The notes below the pieces were generated by a model. It was not told the origin of the DNA. It saw only the letters and a program-made list of their open reading frames with translations, and made no database searches. Both the position numbers and the translations under genes were made by a program. Positions 49,032 to 60,018 of a stretch of DNA of 64,000 nucleotides are shown here, piece by piece (the first letter of the stretch is position 1; each line of letters begins with the position of its first letter). Source of the stretch: Ursus arctos (lineage: Eukaryota; Chordata; Mammalia; Carnivora; Ursidae); assembly GCF_023065955.2 (NCBI RefSeq), contig NW_026622985.1:2192001-2256000 (forward strand), given 5' to 3'.

Positions 49032-49554
49032 TCATGTTGTGAAATTACTAATATATAATGAAAACAAGTAAAAAAAGTCAGATGATTAGGGTTAGGGAGA
49101 AGAGAGAATAGGAATAATTTTTTCACCAGATATTTGTTAAAACCAGTCTTAGATCATAGTGGTAAATGGAAAGACATAATGGAAAATAAAATAAGATCAT
49201 TAAGGAACAAACGTTACGGATGAGCACTGGGCTGTCAAAGAAAAATTAATTCTGTGATGCCATCATTGAATAGGGAGGAAAATAAAACAACCTGAGGCTG
49301 ACTTTATGATAATATAAGCAGAAGAAAAAAGTAAACTTACTATTCTGCCCTTTACAGATAAAATATGTTAACTACTATTTTAAATGAGGCAAAGTCTCCT
49401 AAAATTCCATAGACTAAGACAGAATTCACAGTCTGGATATTCCACGTTCCTAAACAATGTTTCTTCAGTGAATGACGTCATTATTCACTGATGCTGATAC
49501 ATCTGAAACCTAGTGCTTATGCTTGTACATCTTTACCTCCCATGTCCAATCTAT
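49032..49554. other. No recognised feature
   Basis: AT-rich; nothing supported. Confidence 0.5.
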
Positions 49555-50240
49555 TATTATGCTTTATATTCTACAGCATTCTGAAGTCAATGTACTTGCA
49601 TTTATTTCAATATTATCATCCTGATCCAATATATTACCATCTCGTACCTACCCTCTCCTCTGTCTAGCCCACCCTCCAGCTGTCCCTCATATTGTTACTA
49701 GAATCACCTTTCCTTAGTAAATTGCTAATCATTTAACTCCTAAGTAATATTCTTTATGATATCTGGATGATTTTAGGATTATAAAGACTCACTACATTTT
49801 CCTATAGGGTTTTTCATGGTCTGACTCCCATCCTGTTCACTAACCTTACCCCATATCACCCTGTCCTTCCCTTTCCCAGTCCAGCCACACTATCTATCTT
49901 TCTACAATTCAGTGAGACCAGTTCCCTCTAAACACAGGGCATTTCTACAGGTGGTTCCCAATGCCTGGAACCTTTCTTTGTTTATTTAATTTAATCTTAC
50001 TTATCCACTAGACTGCATCTCAACATCACTTCTTAGGAGAACACTTCCTTTATACCTTATTTAGGTCAGGTGCTCTCCTACAATACCCCTCTGTGTGATA
50101 CTTGCCTACCTCATCTTCCCCCTCCATATGATAGAGATCATGAGAGGAGATCTCTCTGTTGCTTGTTATTGCGTTTCCTGAACTTAACACTGTGCCTGAT
50201 AATTATAGCACTGGAAATAAATATGTCATCAATGAATGGA
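49555..50240 (+). repeat. L2 LINE 3' portion, plus strand
   Basis: Matches the L2 ORF end and 3'UTR in order: 'ggtggttcccaatgcctggaacctttct', 'ctcaacatcacttcttaggagaacacttcctt', then the terminal 'cttaacactgtgcctgataattatagcactggaaataaatatg'. No frame survives. The 5' boundary is approximate. Confidence 0.75.
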
Positions 50241-50339
50241 TTGAGTCTCTGATATAAAAATTTATTACATAAAATCAGTGAAGAAATGGCATATTAATTC
50301 AATAAATAATTATGTAAAATGGACTAATTATTTTTAAAA

Positions 50340-50605
50340 CAAAATTATGTATTTACCTCACATTATTAATCAAAATAAATCCAGGAAGATAAATGATTTT
50401 ATGTGAAGGAAGCAATGCATTTATGGATGACTTTTTAAGCATAATCCCAAAGGTTGAAATAAAAAAGGAAAAAATGAAGAGATTTGACTGCATTAAAGAA
50501 TAAAAAAACCCAACACACAACCACATTCAAAAAGTCTTCATGGCAAAGATTAAAACCAATGTTAAAAATGGAAAATAGAAAAATAATCTATAAGACAGAT
50601 CATTC
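50340..50605 (+). mobile_element. Ancient L1 ORF2 remnant, plus strand
   Basis: 'gcataatcccaaaggttgaaataaaaaaggaaaa' and 'gatttgactgcattaaagaataaaaa' match a conserved ORF2 block of old L1s. The fragment ends at the next SINE. Confidence 0.6.
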
Positions 50606-50608
50606 CTA

Positions 50609-50802
50609 GGGGCACCTGGGTGGCTTAGTCGTTGAGCGTCTGCCTTTGGCTCAGGGCATGATCCCGGTGTTCCAGGATCAAGCCCCGCATCAGGCTTCTC
50701 CGCTGGGAATCTGCTTCTTCCTCTCCCACTCCCCCTGCTTGTGTTCCCTCTCTCGCTGGCTGTCTCTCTCTGTCAAATAAATAAATAAAATCTTAAAAAA
50801 AA
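50609..50802 (+). mobile_element. CAN-SINE, young-type copy
   Basis: Near-consensus throughout, with the variant CT block (ccctctctcgctggctgtct). TSD: aagacagatcattccta at 50592-50608 and aagacagatcatttcta at 50803-50819 (16 of 17). Confidence 0.96.
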
Positions 50803-50819
50803 AAGACAGATCATTTCTA

Positions 50820-52416
50820 GTCTGCAATCATGTGAAATTCACTCCATTGCCATTGTTTGTCATGGGCATTTCAGGTGAAATCTCAGGAAATGTCGATTGC
50901 TATGTCTATCGGTATAGCTTCATGCTTATCCAGCATTCATTTGGACCCCATTTATAATAAATTTATCAGTGGATTGTTTTGAATAAATAATGACTGATAA
51001 ACAGTAGTAATCATCAATGTGAGAGGAATTTAAGGCTAGTTTCTCAGCTCCCACTGGAGTGCATTATTATTTCTGAGAGAAAGCACTGACTGCAGGCAGA
51101 AACAGAAAAAGTTTACTCCACTCAGTGAACAATATTCTACTAAGACTCCTTACATGAATGGAATGCTTCAAGAAACACACCTTATGGGGCCTGCATGTTT
51201 TATTTCCTAAGAGACTCTTCTTTTCCTACCAAGTAACGATCCCATCTTTTGAGCTTTGGATCATTACATTTTCTGTGTTCTGTATCTTAAATTCGCTAAA
51301 GAATTTCTTTTCTTCCCCCTCCTAGTGTGTAAGTGACTATATTGATTGGTTGAAAAGTGAAAACTCCCGTCATTCCTTTAAACATTTTTCATGCAATTTA
51401 AACATGAATTGACAGTTCAGTACTTTGTAGATATAAACAAACACATTGATTTGAACATGAAATAACTATATTATGAAGATGATGAAATATGTTATTCTTT
51501 TTCCATAAATATAGCAGATTTAGGATTAAGAAAGATTTTGAGAACAGTCTTTCCTTGTGCAATAGTAACTTCTTTTAAAGGAATGATGGGGGCTATATTT
51601 ATCGTGATCAGCACTTAAATTTTATTATTATTATTATTATAAATGAGCATTGAAATAAATTTCTTGGACTGTTATTGCCAAAATTTAAGATGACATTGGG
51701 ACTTTGGAGATCCGTGTGACAGCCTCTGCTTACCTGTGATTATAGTCCATGTTTTGTTGATCAGATTAGGTTTAGGAAACATGTTATAGAAGTTGAAACC
51801 TATCATCATTTCATTTAAATTAATAATGTAACTGTCATTTGAAAACTAGGGAGGAATAAAATGGTCCAGAGGCAGATAGACGGACGAATCAGACCCAGCA
51901 CAAAATTATGAAGCATACTAGGAAAGATGGTTATTAAGTAGGGGAATAGGCTCCTCTCATCTCCTTTCTTCCTTCTATTTAAATAAAAGCTTTATGGTTA
52001 AGAACTCCCTCCTCATCAGAAATTTTATATGACTTGATGTAACAACAAAACAACAATAAAAATTACATTCTAATTACCACAAAACACTCACAGCAAACAG
52101 TCAGGGAAATGGCTACTATTATTGCCTAATTTAAATCATGGAGCTGCAGCAGACTCTTGTTCAACCACAGTTCAGGGCATCATGGAAACCTTAGCAGAGG
52201 TCTAAGATCTGGTGTTTTGGTTGCATCAGCTCAGTTTATGGAATGACCAGCTTAACTTCAGCACTGTCTGTTACCAGTGATCTCTTCTCAGTAGGTCTCA
52301 AGTTAGCAATCTCCCTTCTAAGCCTAAATGGGTAGGTCAACGACCTATTTGACAATTTTTTACTGTTAGAAATGGCAATTTCATACAGTTCAACCTAATA
52401 ATGAGAATGCAGACAA
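50820..52416. other. AT-rich stretch, nothing recognised
   Basis: Contains a short (TTA)7-8 run at about 51617-51640. No coding frame or named repeat. Confidence 0.5.
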
Positions 52417-52431
52417 CAGAGGAATTTCTTT

Positions 52432-52630
52432 TTTTCTCACTCTTTTTTTAAGATTTCATTACTTTTTTTGTTTTAGAGAAAGGAGGGGAACGGGGGAGGG
52501 GCAGAAGGTGAGGGAGAGGGAGAATCTCAATCAGACTCCATACTGAGTGCAGAGCCTGATGCAGGGCTCGATTTCAGGATCCTGAGACCACGAGCTGGAC
52601 TCTTAACTGGCTGAGCCACTCAGGTGCCCC
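52432..52630 (-). mobile_element. CAN-SINE, minus strand
   Basis: Minus-strand head GGGGCACCTGAGTGGCTCAG, a purine-rich complement of the CT block, degraded tail. A 15-bp TSD, cagaggaatttcttt, is flush at 52417-52431; on the right it overlaps the terminal base at 52630-52644. Confidence 0.93.
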
Positions 52631-52794
52631 AGAGGAATTTCTTTCTTAAATGTTATCATTCTGATAGACATAAATACATCCATTAGACAAATTCACGTAA
52701 GATACAGGGTTTTCCTTGAATTTCCATATCTTCCAAATGACTGGCTTTATAAAGCACTGATTACAAAATTTGAGGTAAAAAGAGCCTTGGAAAA

Positions 52795-52965
52795 TATATA
52801 CTTTACAAAATGCTTCTGCATAAAATATCTCCTTTAATTTTTGTAAAAACCCTATGACCTCAGTATTATCATTTTCTGCATTTTCTAGCTGAACTAAGAT
52901 CTAAGTTTATTCAGATTCGTCCATGCTCTTAACTGCTGAACTGTACTGCTACCATCTGCAAACCC
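52795..52965 (+). repeat. MIR SINE remnant
   Basis: 'tatctcctttaatttttgtaaaaaccctatgacctcagtattatcattttctgcatttt' corresponds to the MIR core, and 'gctcttaactgctgaactgtactgc' to its 3' part. Diverged. Confidence 0.65.
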
Positions 52966-53912
52966 ATTGAGATACACATCTAATCTTAACTTCATTTTCT
53001 AGATGAAAAAAACTAAAATCAAAAGAGGTTACGCCCTTATCCCAGGTTGCATTTTCTACTCTGCTCCAGTTCTGTTCACAGCTGGGTCTAATATAGATTT
53101 AAATGTCAGAGCAGTGTACTTTCCCATAAATACATATTTAACTCAAAATAGTCTTCTATTTATTCTTTCAATCACATCAGATGATAGTATCTTAATTATA
53201 TGCAATTTTGTGGTTCCTATCTGTCAACTAGGGCTTTTTAATGTTACAAATAGTCAAAAGAAATAAAAACAATGCAAATGGGTTTAAATAAACAAAAAAA
53301 ATTGAACTGAATCACTCACAAAATTGTGAAGTCCATAGGTAGGACAAGCTCGGGTTTGTCTTGAGTTAATGGTTACCGGTTGACAAAGACATAATTTCTT
53401 TCTCTCTCCGAGTGTGGTAGTTTTTTGTTTGTTTTTGTTTTGTTTTTTTCTCCTAAGGCTAGATTCTCACATATGGTAACAATTCCAGGCTTTAAATTCA
53501 TGACTTTTAGTAGCTCTTTTAGATGATCAAGAAATATTATTTCACTAAAGTCTCAAAAAGTCTTCTTTCTTGGCTCAGTTTAATTGGGTTGATGCTAATT
53601 CTTATAGCCATATGAACTCTGTATGTTGAATGGTTTAGTCCTGATTAGCTTAGTTCAGATTCTAACTAAAGGTGCTACTGTGATTTGATCTAAGCAATCA
53701 GTGTTCAATCAGGGAACTGGGTCAATGCTATTCCCATCCCCACTCACCAAAGAAACAAAACCGAAGACTGACACTTAACAGGAGAGGAATGGAGGATTGT
53801 TGTTGAGATGTAAAATGCCAGCAAACCTATGGCCCAAGAAATTCAGTGTGACAGTGATCCTGTACTAAGGATGCACCCTGGGTACCCTCTGGGATCTTTG
53901 TGCTATTGTTCT
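52966..53912. other. No recognised gene
   Basis: An open frame at 53003-53266 has no motif. 'aaaaaactaaaatcaaaagagg' near 53010 may be a second piece of an old MIR. Confidence 0.4.
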
Positions 53913-53929
53913 TATGTTTTAGCCTTTTA

Positions 53930-54182
53930 TTTTATTTATTTATTTTTTAAAGATTTTATATATTTATTTATTTATTTATTTATGTATTTATGTATTTATT
54001 TGTTTATTTATTTGTCAGAGAGAGAGAGAGAGCGAGAGTGCGAGAGCACGACCAGGGAGGAGGGGCAGAGGCAGGGAGAAGCAGGCTCAGGGAGCCTGAT
54101 GCAGGGCTCAATCCCAGGACCCTGGGATCATGACCTGAGCCAAGGGCAGACACTCAACCAACTGAGCCACCCAGGCATCCTT
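53930..54182 (-). mobile_element. CAN-SINE with long TTTA tail, minus strand
   Basis: Minus-strand head GGATGCCTGGGTGGCTCAGT, shortened CT block, about 75 bp of TTTA/TGTA tail complement. Diverged TSD: tatgttttagcctttta at 53913-53929 and catgatttaacctttta at 54183-54199 (about 14 of 17). Confidence 0.92.
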
Positions 54183-54874
54183 CATGATTTAACCTTTTAA
54201 TTGAGAAATACAATTTACACACTGAAAAGTCCATTAAATATAAATGCATGACATCATTAATCACTGTAAGTAGAACATTGGTATAATCTTGATCTAGGTC
54301 AAGTAAAAGCACATTGTCAGACCTGAAGAAGCTTCCCATGTGCACCCTCATCATCACAATCCCTTCTGACTTCCCTGAAGGTCACCATTATTACACGTTA
54401 TGGTAGCCATGTCCTTGTTTTACTCAACGCTTCCACTGCCTACCACCTTAGTGTGAGTCCCTCAGCATTATAGATTTTCCCATTTGTAGCACTCTGCAGA
54501 AATTGAATTGTACAGGGTGGAGGCTGGCTCTAAAAGTCTGTAAAATTCCTTCATGTTGTTGTTGTGTATGTTGGCATTCCAGTGAGTGAAACTATCACAT
54601 TTTATTTTTACAATTTACTGTTAATGAACATTTGTGTTAACCATCATGAACATTCTTGAATATGTCTCTTGGCATACACTTGACTTCATTTCTGTCAGAT
54701 ATATGCCTCTAGATTTGTTGGGTCATGGAAATATATCTGTTTAGCATATTAGATACTTCCAAATGGCTTCCCAAAGTAATCTAACCACTTTATTGACTGC
54801 TAGCAGTAGGAGAGTTTCTCTTCTTCCACACCATTGCTAAATCATGCCATTGTCAGGTGAATTTCAGCCATTCT

Positions 54875-55086
54875 TTTTATTTATTTATTTATTTTTAGAT
54901 TTTATTTATTTATTTGACAGAGAGATAGAGAGCACAAGTAGGCAGAGTGGCAGGCAGAGGGAGAAGGAGAAGTAGGCTCTCCACTGAGCAGGGAGCCTGA
55001 CGACGTGAGGCTCGATCCCAGGATGCTGGGATCATGACCTCAGCTGAAGGCAGTCACTTAACTGACTGAGCCACCCAGGCACTCCA
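54875..55086 (-). mobile_element. CAN-SINE inside old L1, minus strand
   Basis: Minus-strand head GAGTGCCTGGGTGGCTCAGT, CT block, AAATAAATAAATAAAATC tail. A perfect 15-bp TSD, aatttcagccattct, lies at 54860-54874 and 55087-55101. Confidence 0.95.
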
Positions 55087-55776
55087 AATTTCAGCCATTC
55101 TGATGGATATCCACCAGTGATACCTCATTGCAGCTTTACTTTGCATATTCCTGGTTAGAAATAAGATCTGTTGGTCTTTTCTCTGTTCTTTTTTGTTCAA
55201 TGACTGTTGAAGTCCCTTGAACATTTTTTTTTTCTTGATTAGATTATCTGATTTCTTTGGTTTCATATATTCTGATAGGAGTTACTTGACAATTTTTTTT
55301 TTGTATTGCAAATATCTTCTCCCACTCTGATTTCATTTTCACTTTCTTAATGCTTCCTTCAGCAAAAAGTTCTTAATGCCGTAGCAAAACCTACCAGTCT
55401 TTTAATTTATACTTACTGATTTTTGTATTCTACAAAACTACTTATGATAGATCAAAACTATCTTTCTAAATTATTTAAGTTTTATTGTTTAATTATTTCT
55501 TTGACATATATAGTTACAACAAACTTAGAATTGCTACTTGTGTATGTATGGTATGTGATATTACTTTATATATCATTTTGTATTTATCTTTACATATAAT
55601 CTCCAATGCCAGAGCACCAGTTTATGGGAAAAAAATATTCTGTTTTGGCTATTGTAGATAATACTGCAACAAACATTCAGGTTCTCTTCAAACTAGTGAT
55701 TTTGTTTCTTTTGGAAATATACTGAAAAGTGGATCCAAAATGTTGGATCATATGGTAGATCTACTTTTAATTTTTT

Positions 55777-55964
55777 TTAAAGATTTTATTTATTTATTTG
55801 ACAGAGAGAGACAGCCAGTGAGAGAGGGAACACAAGCAGGGGGAGTGGGAGAGGAAGAAGCAGGCTCCCAGCAGAGGATCCTGATGCGGGGCTCGATCCC
55901 AGGACCCTGAGATCATGCCCTGAGCCGAAGGCAGACGCTTAATGACTAAGCCACCCAGGTGCCC
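55777..55964 (-). mobile_element. CAN-SINE inside twin-primed L1, minus strand
   Basis: Minus-strand head GGGGCACCTGGGTGGCTTAG, young-type body (cttcttcctctcccactccc), AAATAAATAAATAAAATCTTTAAA tail. A perfect 16-bp TSD, ctacttttaatttttt, lies at 55761-55776 and 55965-55980. Confidence 0.96.
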
Positions 55965-56361
55965 CTACTTTTAATTTTTTGAGCAAAGTCCATGCTTTCC
56001 ATAGTGACTGTATCAATTTATATTTCCAGTAAGAGTGCACAAAGGTTCCTTTTCTCCACATCCTTCGCAACACTTATCTCTTGTCTTTTTGATAATAGCT
56101 ATTCTAACAGGTATGAGGTGACATCATATTGTGGTTTTGATTTGCATTTCCCTGATGATGAGTGATTTTGAGCACCTTCCCATGTACCTGCTGGCCATTT
56201 GAATATCTTCTTTGAAATAATGCATACTCTAGTTCATTGCAGCATTATTTACAATAGCCAAGACATGGAAACAATGTAAGTGTCCATTGAGGGATGAATT
56301 GGTGAAGAAAATGTGGGGGGGGTGTGTGTGTATACCATGGAAAATGTGGTGTGTATATATA

Positions 56362-56404
56362 TACACACACACACAGACACACGCCATGGAAAATGTGGTA
56401 TGTG

Positions 56405-56441
<37 letters not shown>
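56362..56441. repeat. (CA)n microsatellites within L1
   Basis: Two CA runs (56362-56382 and 56408-56441) separated by a duplicated 'ccatggaaaatgtggt' segment, also present at 56336, all inside L1 ORF2 just before the MEYYSA-type codons. Confidence 0.9.
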
Positions 56442-56447
<6 letters not shown>

Positions 56448-56663
56448 CATGGAATATTATTCAGCCATGAAAAGTAGGGACATCCTGAACTTGAAGGCAC
56501 TGTGAGTCAAAGAGAGAGCAAATAGTGTATGATCTCACTTATATGTGAAGTCTAAAAAAACAAATACAAAAAGAAATACAAATACAGATTGAGGGTTGCC
56601 AGACTCGGGCAAATCACGGGAGGATGGAATGGGTAAAGGTGGTCTAAAAGCTCAAACTTCCAT

Positions 56664-56878
56664 GGGGTGCCTGGGTGGCTCAGTCAGTTAAGTGTTGGGC
56701 TCCTGATTTTGGCTCAGGTCATGATCTCAGGGTTGTGAGATCAAGCCCCTGAGGGCTCCACAGTGGGTGTGGAGCCTGCTTGGGATTCTCTCTCTCCCTC
56801 TCCCTCTGCCCCTCCCCACCCCTGCTCCTGTTCTCCCGCTCTCTCCCTCTCTCTGGATGGGGGAGGGAGGGAAGCATG
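56664..56878 (+). mobile_element. CAN-SINE lacking the usual A-rich tail
   Basis: Head ggggtgcctgggtggctcag and a full CT-rich block to 56854, then 'ggatgggggagggagggaagcatg' instead of AAATAAA. The L1 3'UTR resumes at about 56879 ('ttccattcctaagatgatta'), consistent with a short duplication of the pre-insertion 'cttccat'. Confidence 0.85.
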
Positions 56879-57129
56879 CAATTCCATTCCTAAGATGATT
56901 AAGTTCTGGGACTTTAACGCACACCATGGTGACTATAGTTAACAACACTGTTTTGTATATTTGAAAGTTGCTAAGAGATTAGATCTTTAAAGACCTCATT
57001 ACAAAAGAAAAAAACTTGTAACCATGTGAGGTGATGGATGGATGTCACCTAAACTTATTGTGGTAACTATATTTGTATCTATATATACAATGTTATATGT
57101 CAATTACATTTCTATAAACCCGAAAAAGA

Positions 57130-57328
57130 GGGGCGCCAGGGTGGCTCAGTCAGGTAAGTGTCTGCCTTCAGCTCAGATCATGATCTCAGGGTCCTGGGAC
57201 TGAGCCCCACATTGGGCTTCCTGCTCAGTGGGGAGTCTGCTTCTCCCTCTGCTTCTGTTCCTCCTCCTAACTCATGCTCTCTTTCTCTTTCCCTCTCTCT
57301 CTCAAATAAATAAAATCTTTAAAAAAAA
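57130..57328 (+). mobile_element. CAN-SINE at the 3' end of the twin-primed L1
   Basis: Head ggggcgccagggtggctcag, CT block, AAATAAATAAAATCTTT(A)n tail. Probable 10-bp TSD: ccgaaaaaga at 57120-57129 and ctgaaaaaga at 57329-57338. It landed in the poly(A) tail region of the L1. Confidence 0.93.
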
Positions 57329-57636
57329 CTGAAAAAGAAAAAAAAAAAAAACCTTTCCCAGTCTTCTGTACTGCTAATAGTTCACAAATTTATATTCATA
57401 TATGTGTGGATCTGTTTGGAGATCCTCAATTCTGTCCTGTTAGTTCATTTGTTTGTCCTTGGTTTGTCAGTTGACCACTTTAAAGACTTCAAGTGTATAA
57501 TACAATTTGATATTGGAAACACGGAGTCTTCCCATCTAAGTTCCCATCAAAAGTAACTTAGCTCTTCTTGGCCCACAGTATTTTCACCAAAGTTTGTAAT
57601 CAGCTCATAAGAGTCTACCATAAAACCTCTAATGAG

Positions 57637-57849
57637 GGGCACCTGGGTGGCTCAGTCGTTAAGCATCTGCCTTCGGCTCAGGTCATGATCTCAGGGTCCA
57701 GGGATCAAGCCCCACATAAGGCTCTCTGCCCAGCGGGAAGCCTGCTTCTTCCTCTCCACTCCCCCAGGCTGGTGTTCCCTCTTCTGCTGTGTCTCTCTCT
57801 GTCCAATAAATAAATAAAATCTTTTAAAAAAATAAAAAATAAAAAATAA
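57637..57849 (+). mobile_element. CAN-SINE inside old L1, plus strand
   Basis: Head gggcacctgggtggctcagt, CT block, AATAAATAAATAAAATCTTTT tail. TSD: ataaaacctctaatgag at 57620-57636 and ataaaacccctaatgag at 57850-57866 (16 of 17). Confidence 0.95.
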
Positions 57850-58628
57850 ATAAAACCCCTAATGAGTGAAGAGACATTGAATCTATAGGCCACTTTGGGG
57901 AACATTTTCTTCATTATAATACTCAAACTTCCACTGCATGAATGTGGTCCATTTTTCCTTTTTCTTGGGTCTTCTTTCATTTGAAAGAATTAAATGTTAT
58001 TTGGTAGTTTCCTTCATGTTGTGTACCCAACTTAAAAAATAGTATGTTTTTGATATGTTGAAGCTATTGAAATGGTCTGTTTCTTGAATTCTCATTTTTG
58101 CATTTTGCTGCTAGCGTATCAGTATGATTTATAAATTGGCCCTGTATCCAGTAGTTTTGCAAAACTCACTAATCCTATTAACTCATCTGTAGATGATTTT
58201 GTCAGTGCACCAAATGTGCCTCCTTAGGAATTTCACACCCCCCCCCCCTTGGAAGAAATCAGAGAGACGATTGCCTGATTTCTTCCCTCTCAATATTCAT
58301 TCATCTGTCCATTCACTCCTTGTTTTATTGTACTGGCAAAATCCTCGAACACAACATGGAGCTCAAGTACTGTTCCCAAACATCCTTACCTTGTTCTGTG
58401 TCTCAAATGGAAAGTTTTCAACATTTCACCATTTAGGAAGATAACTGTTTTAGGTCTGTCTACGTATGTTTAATCACATTAAGAATGTTCCTTTCTATTC
58501 CCAATGGCTAAGATGCTTTCCTATGAATGGCTGTTTGTTTCTTACCAAATACATTTTATGCATCTATTAAATGATCACAAGATTGTTCTTTTTATTTATG
58601 TGACGAATTACACTATTTGATTTGCTAC

Positions 58629-58855
58629 TTTTTTTTTTAGGTGGATATCCTCTTTATTGGATTTTTTCTCCCCTAGAGGTAATAATCCAAATAGTAAACA
58701 GCTGACACAGCAGAGGCACCAATAAATCAGAACGGACAACATCTGTATGCACACAGGACAGCATGTGCATGTCAGCACACCTCCACCTGTCAGAGTACCT
58801 AACCCGCCCCTGGGCCTGTAGTCAGGCCTCCTTATTTATGTTGAATCCCTTTCTT
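58629..58855 (-). pseudogene. Retrocopy of an mRNA 3' end (processed pseudogene)
   Basis: On the minus strand the sequence ends with AATAAA (58653-58658) followed 14 bases later by an A10 tract (58629-58638), as in a polyadenylated mRNA. About 200 bp of upstream sequence shows no open frame and looks like 3'UTR ('gcctctgctgtgtcagctgt'). It interrupts the old L1: 'gatttgctac' on the left and 'tttgcatctactac' on the right. The source gene is not recognised. Confidence 0.55.
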
Positions 58856-59005
58856 TCTTTCTTTGCCCCCCCCCTTTTTTTTTGCATCTACTACTTTTAA
58901 TACAACCTTTCGTGCCAGGTATAGGCTGAACTTGCTCAATCTAATTTTTTTTTTTTTTTTTTGCTAATGTTTGTTTAGAATTTTTGCACTTAAGGAGACT
59001 CTTGG

Positions 59006-59015
59006 AAGATGGCGG
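59006..59015 (+). promoter_or_regulatory. YY1-type site at the L1 5' end
   Basis: aagatggcgg, 12 bases into the element, matches the YY1 core. In human L1 a YY1 site at the same relative place directs accurate initiation at the first base. Function here is inferred by position and sequence only. Confidence 0.6.
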
Positions 59016-59255
59016 AGGAGTAGGGGACCCCTTTTTCAGCCGGTCCCCTGAGTCGAGCTGGATAGGTACCAGACCAGCCTAAATAACCACGGAATCAGCC
59101 TGAGACGCAGGATGATGCATCTGGAACTCTACAAATGAACATCTCCAGCGCTGAGTATTGAGGTACGAAGAGGGGAGCTGTAAACCGTGCACAGATAACG
59201 GAAGATAAACGGAAGGGGGAGGGAGCCGCCGCGTTTGGGCTCCGGGAAGCAGCAG

Positions 59256-59625
59256 CCACCTGCACGGGGGAGCGGGCGGACTCACAGAGGGCACCCGCGA
59301 GAGAGTGGACTGAGACCGGTGAGCCGTGAACGTGCGCCACCAGGCATCTCCCGGAACACCGGAATCCCGCTGTGCTCACGGGATCCAGACTGAGACCGGG
59401 AGCTCCTGGAGCGCGCGCGGGGCGGCTGGCGGCTGGCGGGCCACCTGCACGGGGGAGCGGGCGGACCCGCGGTCGGCACCCGCGAAACAGCAGACTGAGA
59501 CCCTGAACCGGGTGCGCGCGCCACCAGGCTTCTCCCGAAACTCCGGAATCGAGGTGTGCTCACCGGGCATAGACTGAGACCGGGAGACCCGGGAGCGTGC
59601 GGGGCGGCCGGTGACTGACGGCATT
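59256..59625 (+). repeat. Two 185-bp tandem monomers in the L1 5'UTR
   Basis: The segment starting 'ccacctgcacgggggagcgg' at 59256 recurs at 59441, and 185 bp of sequence are repeated with moderate divergence: 'gcgggcgga', 'cacccgcga', 'gccaccaggc', 'cggaatc', 'actgagaccg'. Within each monomer 'actgagacc' occurs twice, suggesting an older half-unit. The block is very CpG-rich. Promoter monomers of this kind are known in mouse L1; here the promoter role is inferred. Confidence 0.88.
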
Positions 59626-60018
59626 AGAAACACAAAGGACAGAGACGCGCCGGCCCTGGAAGTGAGGGCAGGGACGCCGAGTTGGTGCGCACATCCCGGG
59701 ACGCTGCAGGGTTAAGCAGCACCAACAGTAATAGAGTTAAAGTGGCCAGAACATCAGTGGAGAACGGGCCGCAATCCCTCTGTTCTGTGACAATGCAGCC
59801 TCTGCTGCTCTGACCCTCAGAAGAGGCATAGCCGGCTGCCAGGGAAAGCCTCCAGAGAACAAAAGCCTGGAAATACCGGCTCACAGCGTGCCCATCCCCA
59901 TCCCCCCTCGCAGGGGACACGGAGACTCTAACCAAACAGGGTTGCCTGAGTATCAGCGCGGCAGGCCCCTCCCCCAGAACACAGAAGGCAGGCTGAAAAA
60001 TCAAGAAGCCCACAACCC

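Larger units (their letters stand above)
55636..57129. mobile_element. Twin-primed L1 (5' part inverted), nested in old L1
   Basis: 55636 to about 56216 is L1 ORF2 in minus orientation; about 56217-57129 is L1 in plus orientation, from ORF2 C-terminus to 3'UTR. The outer end of the inverted part (minus strand: gcagtattatctacaatagc) is the same ORF2 site as the start of the plus part (gcagcattatttacaatagc, 56239 onward). The two segments therefore join in the ORF2 sequence, as expected of one RNA copied by twin priming. Two SINEs and CA repeats interrupt it. Confidence 0.8.
54195..58990 (-). mobile_element. Ancient L1M, minus strand, host of many insertions
   Basis: The minus strand carries an old L1 in consistent order. 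The 3'UTR and ORF2 end lie at 54195-55440, ORF2 RT-side sequence at 57345-58625 ('tatgtgtggatctgtttggag', 'ttttatgcatctattaaatgatcacaagat'), and more at about 58880-58990 ('aatttttgcact'). The gaps are filled by five SINEs, a twin-primed L1, an mRNA 3' retrocopy and, at its end, the young L1. All frames are destroyed. Confidence 0.7.

Noticed and set aside
53829..54200. 123-codon frame ending in a SINE
   Set aside because: Most of it is antisense CAN-SINE including its TTTA tail; similar SINE-derived frames occur at 2425, 9406, 17778, 23355, 27294 and 57568.
56229..56500. Cys-Val repeat proteins on the minus strand
   Set aside because: They are translations of the CA/GT microsatellite inside an L1.
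59080..59620. CpG island of a host gene
   Set aside because: The CpG-rich block is the L1 5'UTR, framed by the L1 5' end and ORF1.
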